From: Tessaracoccus bendigoensis DSM 12906
Lineage (GTDB): Bacteria; Actinomycetota; Actinomycetes; Propionibacteriales; Propionibacteriaceae
Direction: 5' to 3'
NCBI RefSeq assembly: GCF_900141915.1
Contig: NZ_FQZG01000015.1
Span: 1 to 64,000 of the forward strand
Length of the DNA: 64,000 nucleotides
The notes below the pieces were generated by a model. The model was given only the letters and a program-made list of their open reading frames with translations, ran no database searches and was not told the origin of the DNA. Made by a program: the position numbers and the translations under genes. Shown piece after piece: positions 24,776 to 33,488 of this stretch (within the stretch, counting starts at the first letter, position 1; each line of letters opens with the position of its first letter).

Positions 24776-25255
24776 CTATCTGGGGAAGGTCGGAGCCCCT
24801 GGTCGTTTGAGGGTGACGAGGAGAATGATCACGAGGATGGCCGCGCCACTGGTGACGTACAGCGGAATCGCCCAGGGCGAGTAGTCGGCGCCCGAGATGG
24901 CGAACGTGTCAGCCAGGGACATCCCAGGGCCGAAACTCGCAAAGAAGTATGCCGGGGTGCCGAGTGCGAGCAGGACCGCGTACCGAACCCCGCGATCCCG
25001 CGCCCGAATGCCCGGACGCCGCCCGGCCTGTACGAGCCAGAAGATAGCCACCGCCGGGCCGACCAACATGATCAGGGCCACCGCGGCGGGCACCATCGTC
25101 TCGCCAGCCTTCGCGACTTCCCGGTAGATGCCGCCCAGCCCGAGGCCGGGAACGGCCGCGAGCGGATTCAGGACCAGGATCTGCAGCGTACCCACCGTCG
25201 CAAAGGCCATGACGAGGACGGTCCCGACGATCGATACCCGCTGGGCGTCGCTCAT
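24776..25255 (-). CDS. Four-helix membrane protein of unknown function
   Basis: The 159-residue protein has four clear hydrophobic segments (about 7-35, 52-75, 92-110 and 125-148) and a short basic C-terminus (LKRPGAPTFPR). I do not recognise a family. Its ATG overlaps the TGA of the 88-residue gene (ATGA), so the two are coupled and probably form one complex. The following rarD gene starts 10 bp downstream. Confidence 0.6.
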   Translation of the reverse strand: MSDAQRVSIVGTVLVMAFATVGTLQILVLNPLAAVPGLGLGGIYREVAKAGETMVPAAVALIMLVGPAVAIFWLVQAGRRPGIRARDRGVRYAVLLALGTPAYFFASFGPGMSLADTFAISGADYSPWAIPLYVTSGAAILVIILLVTLKRPGAPTFPR

Positions 25256-25518
25256 TGCCTACCGCGTCCAAGCCGAAACCCGGCGGCCACCCCGAACCCG
25301 ATCAGCCCGAGGACGGTCAGGGAGGCGCCCAGGGCGGAGGCGGGCGTCAGGAGGATGGTGCCGTTCAACGGAAGGGGCGCCTCGGTCAACGGGGCGTAGG
25401 AGTACCAGCCGAAGGATGCCGAAGGTTGGGCGTTCAGGGCCAGCGTCAATGCGCCCGTGATGACGAGGACGGCGGACGCGACGAGCGTCCCGAGCAGAGT
25501 TCGGGGCATCCGGCGCAT
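25252..25518 (-). CDS. Small two-helix membrane protein of unknown function
   Basis: The 88-residue protein has an N-terminal hydrophobic segment (TLLGTLVASAVLVITGALTLAL) and a second one near the C-terminus (ASLTVLGLIGFGVAAGF), joined by an extracytoplasmic-looking loop rich in Pro and Leu. It is the first gene of a leftward operon with the 159-residue protein and rarD and is coupled to the former by an ATGA overlap. No family is recognised. The 167-bp region upstream (25519-25685) shows no gene. Confidence 0.55.
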   Translation of the reverse strand: MRRMPRTLLGTLVASAVLVITGALTLALNAQPSASFGWYSYAPLTEAPLPLNGTILLTPASALGASLTVLGLIGFGVAAGFRLGRGRQ

Positions 25519-25685
25519 GCCTGCACCCTACCAATTCCAGGTGCCGCCTCCCTGCGGGGTTTGCCTCGTCGCTTCAGGGTGTCCGGTCGGGCCGGGTGCC
25601 TCTCGGGCGACCAGATAGGACCCATGCGGATCATCATCCCAGCCCCCACGACAAAACCGTAGGCCAGTGCGAATCTACGGCGCGG

Positions 25686-26363
25686 CTACTCGTCGTCATC
25701 GTCGTCGAGGTAGCGCCTGACGACCTGACCGCTATCGGGGTCGATGTGCAGCTTGATCCTGCGGTGGTTAGCCGTGATGATCTCGACCTCCCAGAACAGC
25801 GAACCGTCGTCGTCCTCCAACTCGATCTTGACGATCCCGCCGGGCTGGGCCTCGAGCAGCCGCTCGATCAGCCGTGGGTGGAACTCGGCGCGGTCGAGCA
25901 TCCGACGGTATCTGACCAGATCGTCGGAGTCGTCGGCCTCATCGGCCAGGACCGCGCCGGTGACGCCGTCGACGTAGACCTCCCGCTTGCCGTCGGCCGT
26001 GATGAGGGTGACGCTCCAGACGGTCGATCCGCGCCAACGGTCGAGTTCGATCTCGAGGATCCTCCCGTCCGGGTGTGCCTCGAGCGCCGTGGTCGCGGCG
26101 TCCTGGGGGGCGACGTCGAGACCGGTGAGGACCAGGGTCCCGGACGATGTCGGGGTCGGGACCAGGGTCCCGGACGATGTCGGGGTCGGCGTCGGGGCCG
26201 GGGCTTCGTCGGCGGGTCGCGTCGAAGGCGTCGAGCCGGGTGCGGCGGACACGACCGTGTCCGGGGCGCCGAGACCGCAGCCTGTGAGCAGCATCGTCGA
26301 CGCGACGGCGGCGGCCGCCAATGCCTGGCCGAAGCGTTTCGCATTGCCTGACGTGAGTTTCAT
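25686..26363 (-). CDS. Lipoprotein with two PepSY domains
   Basis: The 225-residue precursor has a lipoprotein signal peptide ending LLTGCG, a Pro/Thr-rich linker containing a perfect 10-residue duplication (PTPTSSGTLV), and two PepSY-like repeats (about 80-140 and 150-215) that each finish with a conserved Val-Asp or Ile-Asp plus G block. The C-terminus is strongly acidic (DDDDDE). PepSY lipoproteins are thought to inhibit proteases or sense conditions outside the membrane. The gene is divergent from an OmpR/HK pair across 142 bp that contains paired CTGAAG/CTTCAG repeats, so it is probably both a target of, and an accessory sensor for, that system. Confidence 0.83.
   Translation of the reverse strand: MKLTSGNAKRFGQALAAAAVASTMLLTGCGLGAPDTVVSAAPGSTPSTRPADEAPAPTPTPTSSGTLVPTPTSSGTLVLTGLDVAPQDAATTALEAHPDGRILEIELDRWRGSTVWSVTLITADGKREVYVDGVTGAVLADEADDSDDLVRYRRMLDRAEFHPRLIERLLEAQPGGIVKIELEDDDGSLFWEVEIITANHRRIKLHIDPDSGQVVRRYLDDDDDE
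26131..26190. repeat. 30-bp in-frame duplication in the PepSY lipoprotein linker
   Basis: Two consecutive 30-bp copies (beginning ACCAGGGTCCCGGACGATGT) encode the duplicated PTPTSSGTLV linker. The second copy differs by only one base at its end. The unit is a multiple of three, so copy-number change would alter linker length only. Confidence 0.85.
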
Positions 26364-26426
26364 GATCGCTCCTCTTGAGTGGGTGCCCGTTTCCGGTGTC
26401 TGATGGGCTCAGTCTGCGGCAGGGCA

Positions 26427-26474
26427 CCTGAAGGGACCCTGAAGCGGCACCCTCCGCTTCAGCGCGGCTTCAGG
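26427..26474. promoter_or_regulatory. Candidate response-regulator operator, paired direct repeats
   Basis: CCTGAAG occurs at 26427-26433 and 26438-26444, exactly 11 bp apart; the inverse CTTCAG occurs at 26457-26462 and 26468-26473, again 11 bp apart. Direct repeats with an 11-bp period are the known binding pattern of OmpR/PhoB-type regulators. The site is between the divergent PepSY lipoprotein and response-regulator genes and could control both. Confidence 0.6.
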
Positions 26475-26505
26475 TTCGAGGCTTCGCACATGCCACGATT
26501 GGGCC

Positions 26506-27210
26506 ATGCGGGTACTTGTGGTCGACGACGAACGGAGGCTGGCCGCCGCGCTCCGGCGGGGGCTGAGCGCCGAGGGCTTCGACGTCGAGCTGGCCCACGA
26601 CGGCATCTCGGGGCAGGAACTGGCCGAGCGCGGGGGCTTCGACATCATTGTCCTGGACATCATGCTCCCGCGCCGCAACGGGTATGACGTGTGCGCGGCG
26701 CTGCGCAGGCAGGGCATCGGCACCCCGATCCTGATGCTCACCGCGAAGGACGGCGAGTACGACGAGGCCGAGGCCCTCGACACCGGCGCCGACGACTACC
26801 TCACGAAACCGTTCCATTTCGTCGTGCTCGTGGCCAGGTTGAGGGCACTCCTGCGCCGGGCCGCCGCCCCTGCCCAGGGTTCGCAGGCTCCCGCAGCCGG
26901 TGCGACCCTGACCGTCGGCGACCTGCGGATCGTGCCCGACCAGCACCGCTGCCTCCGCGGCGATGACGAGATCGCGTTGACGGCCAGGGAGTTCGGGATC
27001 CTTGCCTACCTGGCCCGGCGGCCGGGGGTGGTGGTCGGCAAGGCCGAACTGATCGACGAGTTGTGGGACTTCGCCTCCCCGGCCGACCAGAACGTCGTCG
27101 AGGTCCACATCAGCTCGCTGCGCAGGAAGGTCGACGCTCCGTTCGGCAGGCGCACCATCGAGACCGTGCGGGGCGTCGGCTACCGGCTCAATCCCGACGA
27201 GGGGGAGTGA
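26506..27210 (+). CDS. OmpR/PhoB-family response regulator
   Basis: The 234-residue protein has a receiver domain with the acidic pair DDE near residue 7, phospho-acceptor Asp in IVLDIML (about 51), Thr in LTAKD, and Lys in TKPF, followed by a winged-helix DNA-binding domain (LTAREFGILAYLARRPG through VVEVHISSLRRKVD to GVGYRLN). It is phosphorylated by the histidine kinase that starts 3 bp after its stop codon. Paired CTGAAG repeats lie directly upstream, consistent with autoregulation. Its regulon probably includes the divergent PepSY lipoprotein. Confidence 0.93.
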   Translation: MRVLVVDDERRLAAALRRGLSAEGFDVELAHDGISGQELAERGGFDIIVLDIMLPRRNGYDVCAALRRQGIGTPILMLTAKDGEYDEAEALDTGADDYLTKPFHFVVLVARLRALLRRAAAPAQGSQAPAAGATLTVGDLRIVPDQHRCLRGDDEIALTAREFGILAYLARRPGVVVGKAELIDELWDFASPADQNVVEVHISSLRRKVDAPFGRRTIETVRGVGYRLNPDEGE

Positions 27211-27212
27211 CG

Positions 27213-28568
27213 ATGCCGTCCTTCGGATCGGTGCGGGCCAGGGTCACCGTCGGTGCGGTGCTCGTGGTTGCGGTGGCGCTGGTGGCCGTCGGGTTCGTCA
27301 TCGTGCGGATGATCGCGGCGACCATGGTCGACGACGCCGAAACCTTCGCCGAGGTGCAGGCCAGGAACCTCGCGATCGTCGCGGAGGCCGGTCGACTCAG
27401 CGCGGTGCTCGACGTCGATGCCGAGGGCTCGACGATCCTGCAGGTGACGTCGTCCGACGGGACGGTGCTGGCCGCGTCACACCAGCTGGCAGGCATGGGG
27501 CCGCTCGGCGCCTCGATCCCGCTCGAGGGCCGACTCGACGCCCGCACAGTGCGGGTGCTTGCGCCGGATGGGCGCGCCACCGACTTCCGGGTGGTGTCGG
27601 TCGGCACCGAATCGCCGTCCGGGCAGGTCGTCGTCAGCGCCGGGGTCTCGCTCGGCGAGGCCGCACACGTGCTCGGCACGCTGACCCGGCTGCTGGTGAT
27701 CGCTCTGGCCGTGGTGCTGGCCGTGGTGTCGGTGGTCACGTGGCTGGTGGTCGCCCGGGCGCTGCGTCCGGTGGAGGCAATCCGTGCCGAGGTCGAGGAC
27801 CTGACGTCCGGCGACCTGTCCCGCCGGGTGCCGGTGCCTCCGCACCGTGACGAGGTGGCGCGGCTGGCCGACACGATGAACCGGATGCTCGCCCGGCTGG
27901 AGGAGGCCTCCGACAGGCAGCGGGCGTTCATCGCCGACGCGTCGCACGAGTTGCGCAGCCCGCTCGCGTCGCTGCGCACCCAACTCGAGGTGACCGCGGC
28001 CCACCCCGAAGGCGCCGATGTCGTCGAGGTCGCCGAGGAGTCCCTCGAGGAGGTCCGGCGGCTCGAGACGCTGACCACCGATCTGCTGCAACTGGCCCGC
28101 CTGGACGCCGGAAACACGGCACGGGCGGAGTCGTTCGATCTGGCAGGGCTGGTCGCCGACCTCCTCGACCAGCGCCGGGGTGACCGGGTGCCGGTCGCGT
28201 GCCAAGGTGCAGGGGTGGTGCCGGTGCAGGCGGCGACGAAGCAGGTCGCGCAGGTCGTCACGAACCTGGTCGACAACGCCGTGCGCCACGCGGGCAGCGC
28301 GGTGTCCGTCGCGGTCACCCGGCCCGACGGGCCCGGGGCCCCGGTGAGCGTCACGGTCTCCGACGATGGTCCGGGCATCCCCGCCGCCGACCGGGAACGG
28401 ATCTTCGACCGCTTCGTCAGGTTGGACGCCACCCGCAGCCGCGACGATGGTGGCACCGGGCTGGGCCTCTCGATCGCCCGCGAACTCGCACGCGCCAACG
28501 GCGGTGACGTCGAAGTGCTCGACGCCGGGCGCGGAGCGACGCTGAGACTCACGATTCCGGCAGGATGA
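27213..28568 (+). CDS. Sensor histidine kinase
   Basis: The 451-residue membrane kinase has two transmembrane helices (about 8-30 and 160-185) enclosing a short extracytoplasmic sensor region, then a HAMP domain (VVARALRPVEAIRAEVEDL), a HisKA domain with the phospho-His in DASHELRSPLASL, and a HATPase_c domain with N box NLVDNAVRHA, G1 DDGPGIP and G2 GGTGLGLSI. It signals to the adjacent response regulator. ATG 27213 follows the regulator's TGA by 2 bp. The sensory input is unknown; the PepSY lipoprotein on the opposite strand is a plausible modulator. Confidence 0.93.
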   Translation: MPSFGSVRARVTVGAVLVVAVALVAVGFVIVRMIAATMVDDAETFAEVQARNLAIVAEAGRLSAVLDVDAEGSTILQVTSSDGTVLAASHQLAGMGPLGASIPLEGRLDARTVRVLAPDGRATDFRVVSVGTESPSGQVVVSAGVSLGEAAHVLGTLTRLLVIALAVVLAVVSVVTWLVVARALRPVEAIRAEVEDLTSGDLSRRVPVPPHRDEVARLADTMNRMLARLEEASDRQRAFIADASHELRSPLASLRTQLEVTAAHPEGADVVEVAEESLEEVRRLETLTTDLLQLARLDAGNTARAESFDLAGLVADLLDQRRGDRVPVACQGAGVVPVQAATKQVAQVVTNLVDNAVRHAGSAVSVAVTRPDGPGAPVSVTVSDDGPGIPAADRERIFDRFVRLDATRSRDDGGTGLGLSIARELARANGGDVEVLDAGRGATLRLTIPAG

Positions 28569-28878
28569 GGCCGGCGGGCCGGACCCGTCGATACCGCGCC
28601 CGGTGCGCGCGGATGCGAGGGCCTCGCGTAACCGACGCCGAGTCCGAAGGGCCCCTCCCGCGACCCGCGGTACGCTGCCCGGATGGCAGCGAACAGTTCC
28701 GGCCCGGGCGCCCGGGCGAACCAACCGGCCGCGCCGTCGCTGCACGCTGGGCGCTCGGGCGGTTCTGGCGGGATCGGGATCGCCTTCGGCAACCTGGGGC
28801 CCGGTCCATCGACGGCTCCTGCCAGGACGCGTGGCTCGTCCGATCCGCGATGATCCGCTCGCTCCGCTTGATCGTCGG
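28569..28878. other. Gap between convergent histidine-kinase and coiled-coil genes
   Basis: This 310-bp stretch is GC-rich and holds no repeat family member. A 56-codon frame starts at ATG 28683 (MAANSSGPGARANQPAAPS...) and ends at 28853, but it is Gly/Ser/Pro/Ala-rich and I cannot support it as a gene. No hairpin terminator stands out. Confidence 0.4.
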
Positions 28879-31326
28879 TCACCGGAAAATGTCGAGGAAC
28901 CGGTCCCAGATCGTCTTGTCGGAGTCGTCGTCGACCTCAGCCGACTCGGGCGCCGGCTCGACCTGGGCGTCGATCAGGTACACGAACTGCACCCGCTCGA
29001 TCCCCGTGTTGCGCTCATCGACCGCCGAGACCAGCGTGAACTCCGACGGCAGGAAGTCGGCCATCGCCTCGTCCATCCGGTCGGCCATCTGCTGGTCCAT
29101 GTCGCTGGTCTCATCCCGCAGCGTCGACGCGCCGTCGCTCAGTTCGCCGCCGCCGTCGACGAGCACGCCCAGCCCCCACGAGTACTGACGGACGCCGTCG
29201 GCGAACTCGTCTGTCCCCGAGGCGAATTGGTGCAGGCCCGAACCCAGCTGCGCGTCGCCGGCCAGCAGCTGACCGTGGCCGGAGACCAACGCGTCCCCGC
29301 CTGCGGCCAACTGGTCGACCCCGTCGACGATCGCCCCGCCCTGCCCGGCGAACTGGTCGGCGCCGTCTCGCAGCGCACCGATCCCGTCGTCCAACTGACG
29401 CGCGCCGTCGGCGAGCGCGGCGGCCCCTTCAGCCAGGTCGCCGCCCGAATCGGCCAGCTGCCCGAGCCCTTCGCTGAGGTCGCGGGCGCCGCTGAGGAGC
29501 CCCGGGTCGCCCCCGACCCCGAGGTAGGCCTGTTCGACACCGTCGACATAGGCGACCAGCCCCTTATGGAACGTGGCGTAGTTGGAGCTCAGCAGCTTCA
29601 GCCCCTCGGCCAGTTCCTGGAGATCCTCGACCAAGATGGCCTGCACCGCATCGTTGATGCGGGAGATCAGGGTGCGGACGGTGTCGAACTCGTTGCGCAG
29701 CTGCTCCATCGCCGTCAGCAGGCCTTCGATCAGCGGATCGAGCCCGTCGAGGCTCGCCCTGACCTCCCGCAGTTCCGCGCTGGCCCCGTCGAGCTGGCGA
29801 CCCTGGTCGGCCATGTAGGCGAGCAGCGCCGCCGCTTCGGGGTTGCCCGTGACGTCGATGCCCAGGTCGGCTGCGACGGTGTCGCCGTCCTGCAACCGCT
29901 GTGCGATCTGCTCGATCTCGGAGACCGAGCCGTCGAAACGGTCGAGCGCGTCGCGCAGCAACGCCATGAAGGCGTCGAAGTCGGTTTCATCGACGCTCTT
30001 GGCGATCTCATCCAGGCTGTTGGAAAGCGTCTGAAGGAGGTCGATGAGCAGGCCGAGCTCCTCCTCGGTCAGGGGGAAGCTGAGGGCGGCATCGAGGGAC
30101 ACGAGGGCCTCAAGGATCTGCGCGGAGCCTCCCACCAGGTTCGGGTCGGCGTACTTGCCCTGGTCGGTGAGCTGTCGGAGGCCATCCGACAGGTCCTCGA
30201 CCCCGGCCGCCAGCTCGGAGCTGCCCCCGGAGGCCTGGTTCAGGCCAGTGCCGAACCGGCCGACACCCGCGCTGTAGGTGTCCAGGCCCGAGGCGAGCTG
30301 CGAACTGCCGTCGGCGAGTTGCTCGATCCCGCCGGTGAAGGCCCCGAGGCCGTGTGTGAGCTGCGACATCCCGTCGGCGAACTCCTGCACCCCGGCGTTG
30401 TAGCGGCGCAGCCCCGTGTCGAACTCGCCGCGACCTGCCGCCAGCCGGTCGAACCCGTTCGCGACGGTGTGCGCGCCGTCGGCCAGCGACGTCGCGCCCG
30501 CGCTCAACTGGTCGGTGGCGTCGTCCAGCTGCCCCACCCCTGAGGTGAACTGCCCGACGCCGTCGGCCAACAGCGCGATCGCGTCCTGGAGCTCGACCAG
30601 GTCGCCGACGTACTCGGCCGGGTCCGGCAGATCCATCATCATCTCGAACGGCAGGCCGGCGATCTGCACCTGCCCGACGTGGGCGTTCTCGGCGACGGCG
30701 TTGATCACGAAGTCCGTCTCCTTGCCGGGCAGCGAGGTCAGGTTGACCACCTGCGTCGTTCCGTTCGAGGCGATCGTGGCACCGTCGCTGGCGATCGAGC
30801 GGAAGTACCGGGAGTCGAGGTTGACCGAGACCTGCAGCATGTAGTTGTCGAAGAAGACCGGGTCGGCGGCGTCGTTGCGGCGCACGCTCACCTCGATCGC
30901 CAGCGGCCCGCTGCCGCCCCGCAGCTCGTCGGCGCTCACGCGGCGACCGTCGAGCACGTACCGGATCCCGATCAACCAGGGCATCTCAACGCTGGCCGCC
31001 TCGCCCTGGTAGTAGAAGTCGCCCTCGGCGGCGCCGACCTCCACCGTGTCGCCGTCGAGGAGGATCTCGTCGGAGTTGCTTAGGTTGACGACGTTCTTGT
31101 AGTCGCCGAAGTCGAGGATCCCACCGTCGGAGTCCCGGAACGCGTTGACGACGAACACCCGGCTGACGGCGCCGTCACCGGCCAGGTGCGCGTAGACCAC
31201 CTCCTCCTTCGGCTGAAGGGAGGTGGCGATCGGAGCGCCCGGCGCCGGGGTAGAGGGCGGCGCCGCCTTCGCCGGGGAGATGGCCAGGACCGCCACACAA
31301 AGCAGGACGGCGAAGATGCGTTTCAT
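28879..31326 (-). CDS. Secreted/membrane-associated coiled-coil protein partnered with MMPL exporter (YhgE/Pip-like heptad repeats)
   Basis: The 815-residue protein begins with a signal peptide (KRIFAVLLCVAVLAISPAKA) and a beta-rich region of about 200 residues, then several hundred residues of degenerate seven-residue repeats of the type LADGxxQL and LxxGxxQ, split by a more conventional helical section at about 430-590. The repeats resemble those of YhgE/Pip-type proteins and are expected to make long coiled coils. No clear C-terminal membrane helix is visible. The ATG overlaps the stop of the MMPL gene (ATGA), GAGGAG lies nine bases upstream, and the pair is clearly co-expressed. It is probably an extracellular or periplasm-like adaptor for the transporter; exact role unknown. 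Confidence 0.7.
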   Translation of the reverse strand: MKRIFAVLLCVAVLAISPAKAAPPSTPAPGAPIATSLQPKEEVVYAHLAGDGAVSRVFVVNAFRDSDGGILDFGDYKNVVNLSNSDEILLDGDTVEVGAAEGDFYYQGEAASVEMPWLIGIRYVLDGRRVSADELRGGSGPLAIEVSVRRNDAADPVFFDNYMLQVSVNLDSRYFRSIASDGATIASNGTTQVVNLTSLPGKETDFVINAVAENAHVGQVQIAGLPFEMMMDLPDPAEYVGDLVELQDAIALLADGVGQFTSGVGQLDDATDQLSAGATSLADGAHTVANGFDRLAAGRGEFDTGLRRYNAGVQEFADGMSQLTHGLGAFTGGIEQLADGSSQLASGLDTYSAGVGRFGTGLNQASGGSSELAAGVEDLSDGLRQLTDQGKYADPNLVGGSAQILEALVSLDAALSFPLTEEELGLLIDLLQTLSNSLDEIAKSVDETDFDAFMALLRDALDRFDGSVSEIEQIAQRLQDGDTVAADLGIDVTGNPEAAALLAYMADQGRQLDGASAELREVRASLDGLDPLIEGLLTAMEQLRNEFDTVRTLISRINDAVQAILVEDLQELAEGLKLLSSNYATFHKGLVAYVDGVEQAYLGVGGDPGLLSGARDLSEGLGQLADSGGDLAEGAAALADGARQLDDGIGALRDGADQFAGQGGAIVDGVDQLAAGGDALVSGHGQLLAGDAQLGSGLHQFASGTDEFADGVRQYSWGLGVLVDGGGELSDGASTLRDETSDMDQQMADRMDEAMADFLPSEFTLVSAVDERNTGIERVQFVYLIDAQVEPAPESAEVDDDSDKTIWDRFLDIFR

Positions 31327-33380
31327 CTCTTGCTCCTCAGGAAATCGGCTTTCCAGGTGGTTTTCTGGATGGCCCGGTCGAAGACGATCAACATGCCGGG
31401 CAGGAACAGGTTCACCAGCGCGAAGGAGATCAGCGCGCCGCGGGCCAGCACCTCGCCGAGCTGCGACACGACCACCAGCGACGACACCAGGTAGAGCACC
31501 AGCCCGGCCGAGGCCAGGATCAGCACCGGGGTTAGCAGGGTGCCGAACGTCTCCTTGACGGTGTGCGCGATGGATTCGTGCTTGCTGCGGGTCGCGCGGT
31601 TGCTGACATAGTGCTGCGTGAACAGGATCGCGTAGTCGACGGTGGCGCCAAGCTGAACGGTGCTGATCACCAGGAACCCGATGTAGACCATGTAATTGCC
31701 CGACAGGTAGGGCACGCTGAGGTTGATCCAGATCGCCCCCTCGATGGTCAGCACCAGCAGGAACGGGATCAGCAGCGAGCGGAAACTGATCAAGAGCACC
31801 AGCCACACGCTGCCGACGGCGATCAGGTTCACGAGCACGCTGTCGGAGGTGATGCTGGCTCGCATGTCTTCAAGGACCACCGATTCGCCGGTGAGGTGGT
31901 AGGCGTCCGGATAGTGTCGCCCCGCGATCTCCCGGACTTCGTTGACCACCGCGAACGCCTCGGCGCCCTCCTTCGCCGTGTCCACCGTCAAGATGATGCG
32001 GGAGTAGTTCTCGCTGAGCAGCGACGACAGCTGCTCCTGGGGCAGCACCTCGGCGGGCAGCAACCGGCCGACCTGCGTCTGGAACGACGAGATGCCCGTC
32101 ACCGCGTCGAGGTCGGCCAGTTCCTGCTCCAGTTCGTGCTCGGTGCCCCACTGCCCGCGGGGCACGAGCAGCGCCATCGGGAGCGCCCGCCCGAACTCCT
32201 CCTGGATGAACTCGCGGTCGGCGGCCTCCCTCGACCCGGTCGGGTAGTCGCCCATGCCGTAGCGGAAATCGGTCATGCCCTGCGCGACGTAGGCGATCGG
32301 CAGCAGCGCGGCGATCGCAAGCAGCGGCACCGCGATCTTGGAGATCCCCCGTCCGAGAGCCGCGAAGCTCGGCAGGAATGAACGGTGGCTCGTGGCCGCG
32401 ATCGCCCGGTCCATCACCTGCATGAGAGCAGGCATGAAGAAGATCACGCAGATCAGGCTGAACACCACGCCCTTCGCGAGGACCAGGCCCAGGTCGGGCC
32501 CCAGTTGGAAGCTCATGAAAAGCAGCGCGAGGAAGCCGAAGATCGTCGTCGACGACGACGCGAGGATCGCGGTTGAGCTGTCGACGACGGCCGACTGCAG
32601 CGCCTTGAGCCGACCCTCGCCCGCCTCCAGGTGTCGCTTCTGCGCGTGCAGCAGGAAGATGCCGTAATCCATGGAGACGGCAAACTGCAGCACCCCGGCC
32701 ACCGCCGCGGTGATGAAGGAGATCTCGCCGACGAAGATGTTGGTGCCCATGTTGAGGACGACGGCGACACCGATGGTGGCCATCAGCACCACCGGTTCGA
32801 GCCACGACAAGGTCGATAGGATCAGCAGCCCGAGCGCCAGCGGCACCATGAATACCACGATGGTGCCCACCTCTGAGGTGGTCGACTGCTGGGCCAGCGC
32901 CAGGTCGACCAGCTGACCCTCGACGGCGCCGTCGGGGGTGGCGATCTCCTGGAGTTGGGCAAGGGTGGCGACGGTGTCGTCGAGGGCGACGCTGACCTGG
33001 AAGAGGGAGCCCGCATCGGTCTGGAACCCAGACACCAGGCTCTGGTCCTGCAGCTCGAGGGGTGTCTTGAGGTCGACTAGGTCGTCGAGCCAAAGCATCG
33101 ACTGCACCGCGGGTACCTCTTCGATCTGCTGCCTGGTCTCCACCGCCTCGGACAGGCTCAGGCCGGGGACGAAGACCCGCACGTTGGGGATCGAGTCGTC
33201 GAACTCCTGGGCCATCACGTCGGTGGCCACTTTCGACGGTGCCTCCGGCGGGATGAAGTCAGCCAGGTTGTAGTTGATTGGCACGAGCAACGTCAGGAAT
33301 CCGCAGACGGCGGTGAGCGCCCCGAAGACCACCAGCAGCAGCCTGTGGTGCCGGGTGATGTGCTCCGCCAACGTGCGCAT
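31323..33380 (-). CDS. MMPL/RND family transporter
   Basis: The 685-residue protein has the twelve-helix RND plan: TM1, an extracytoplasmic domain of about 150 residues, TM2-6 including GVLQFAVSMDYGIFLLHAQKRH (the conserved GxxxDY pair expected for proton relay), a second extracytoplasmic domain, and TM7-12 with VQLGATVDYAILFTQHYVSNR. MMPL proteins export lipids, siderophores or other hydrophobic compounds across the membrane with proton coupling. It precedes the coiled-coil gene by an ATGA overlap. An inverted repeat at 33446-33461 lies in its upstream region and could be a repressor site. Substrate unknown. Confidence 0.88.
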   Translation of the reverse strand: MRTLAEHITRHHRLLLVVFGALTAVCGFLTLLVPINYNLADFIPPEAPSKVATDVMAQEFDDSIPNVRVFVPGLSLSEAVETRQQIEEVPAVQSMLWLDDLVDLKTPLELQDQSLVSGFQTDAGSLFQVSVALDDTVATLAQLQEIATPDGAVEGQLVDLALAQQSTTSEVGTIVVFMVPLALGLLILSTLSWLEPVVLMATIGVAVVLNMGTNIFVGEISFITAAVAGVLQFAVSMDYGIFLLHAQKRHLEAGEGRLKALQSAVVDSSTAILASSSTTIFGFLALLFMSFQLGPDLGLVLAKGVVFSLICVIFFMPALMQVMDRAIAATSHRSFLPSFAALGRGISKIAVPLLAIAALLPIAYVAQGMTDFRYGMGDYPTGSREAADREFIQEEFGRALPMALLVPRGQWGTEHELEQELADLDAVTGISSFQTQVGRLLPAEVLPQEQLSSLLSENYSRIILTVDTAKEGAEAFAVVNEVREIAGRHYPDAYHLTGESVVLEDMRASITSDSVLVNLIAVGSVWLVLLISFRSLLIPFLLVLTIEGAIWINLSVPYLSGNYMVYIGFLVISTVQLGATVDYAILFTQHYVSNRATRSKHESIAHTVKETFGTLLTPVLILASAGLVLYLVSSLVVVSQLGEVLARGALISFALVNLFLPGMLIVFDRAIQKTTWKADFLRSKR

Positions 33381-33445
33381 CGCGCCCCATCCGATCCTTC
33401 AAGGAAGCGTGCCCCCCTCGTCACGGCGGTCTTCCTCGCCCGTCC

Positions 33446-33461
33446 GATACACAACTGTATC
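33446..33461. promoter_or_regulatory. Candidate repressor operator upstream of the MMPL gene
   Basis: GATACACAACTGTATC is a perfect 6-4-6 inverted repeat, 66 bp before the MMPL start. MMPL/Pip pairs are often under TetR-type control. No such regulator is in the window, so the assignment is inference. Confidence 0.4.
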
Positions 33462-33488
33462 AGGGTGGTGGGGGGTCGCCCAGACCCC

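Noticed and set aside
28603-30543. 646-codon plus-strand frame
   Set aside because: It is antisense to the heptad-repeat gene, whose regular codons make a long open complement.
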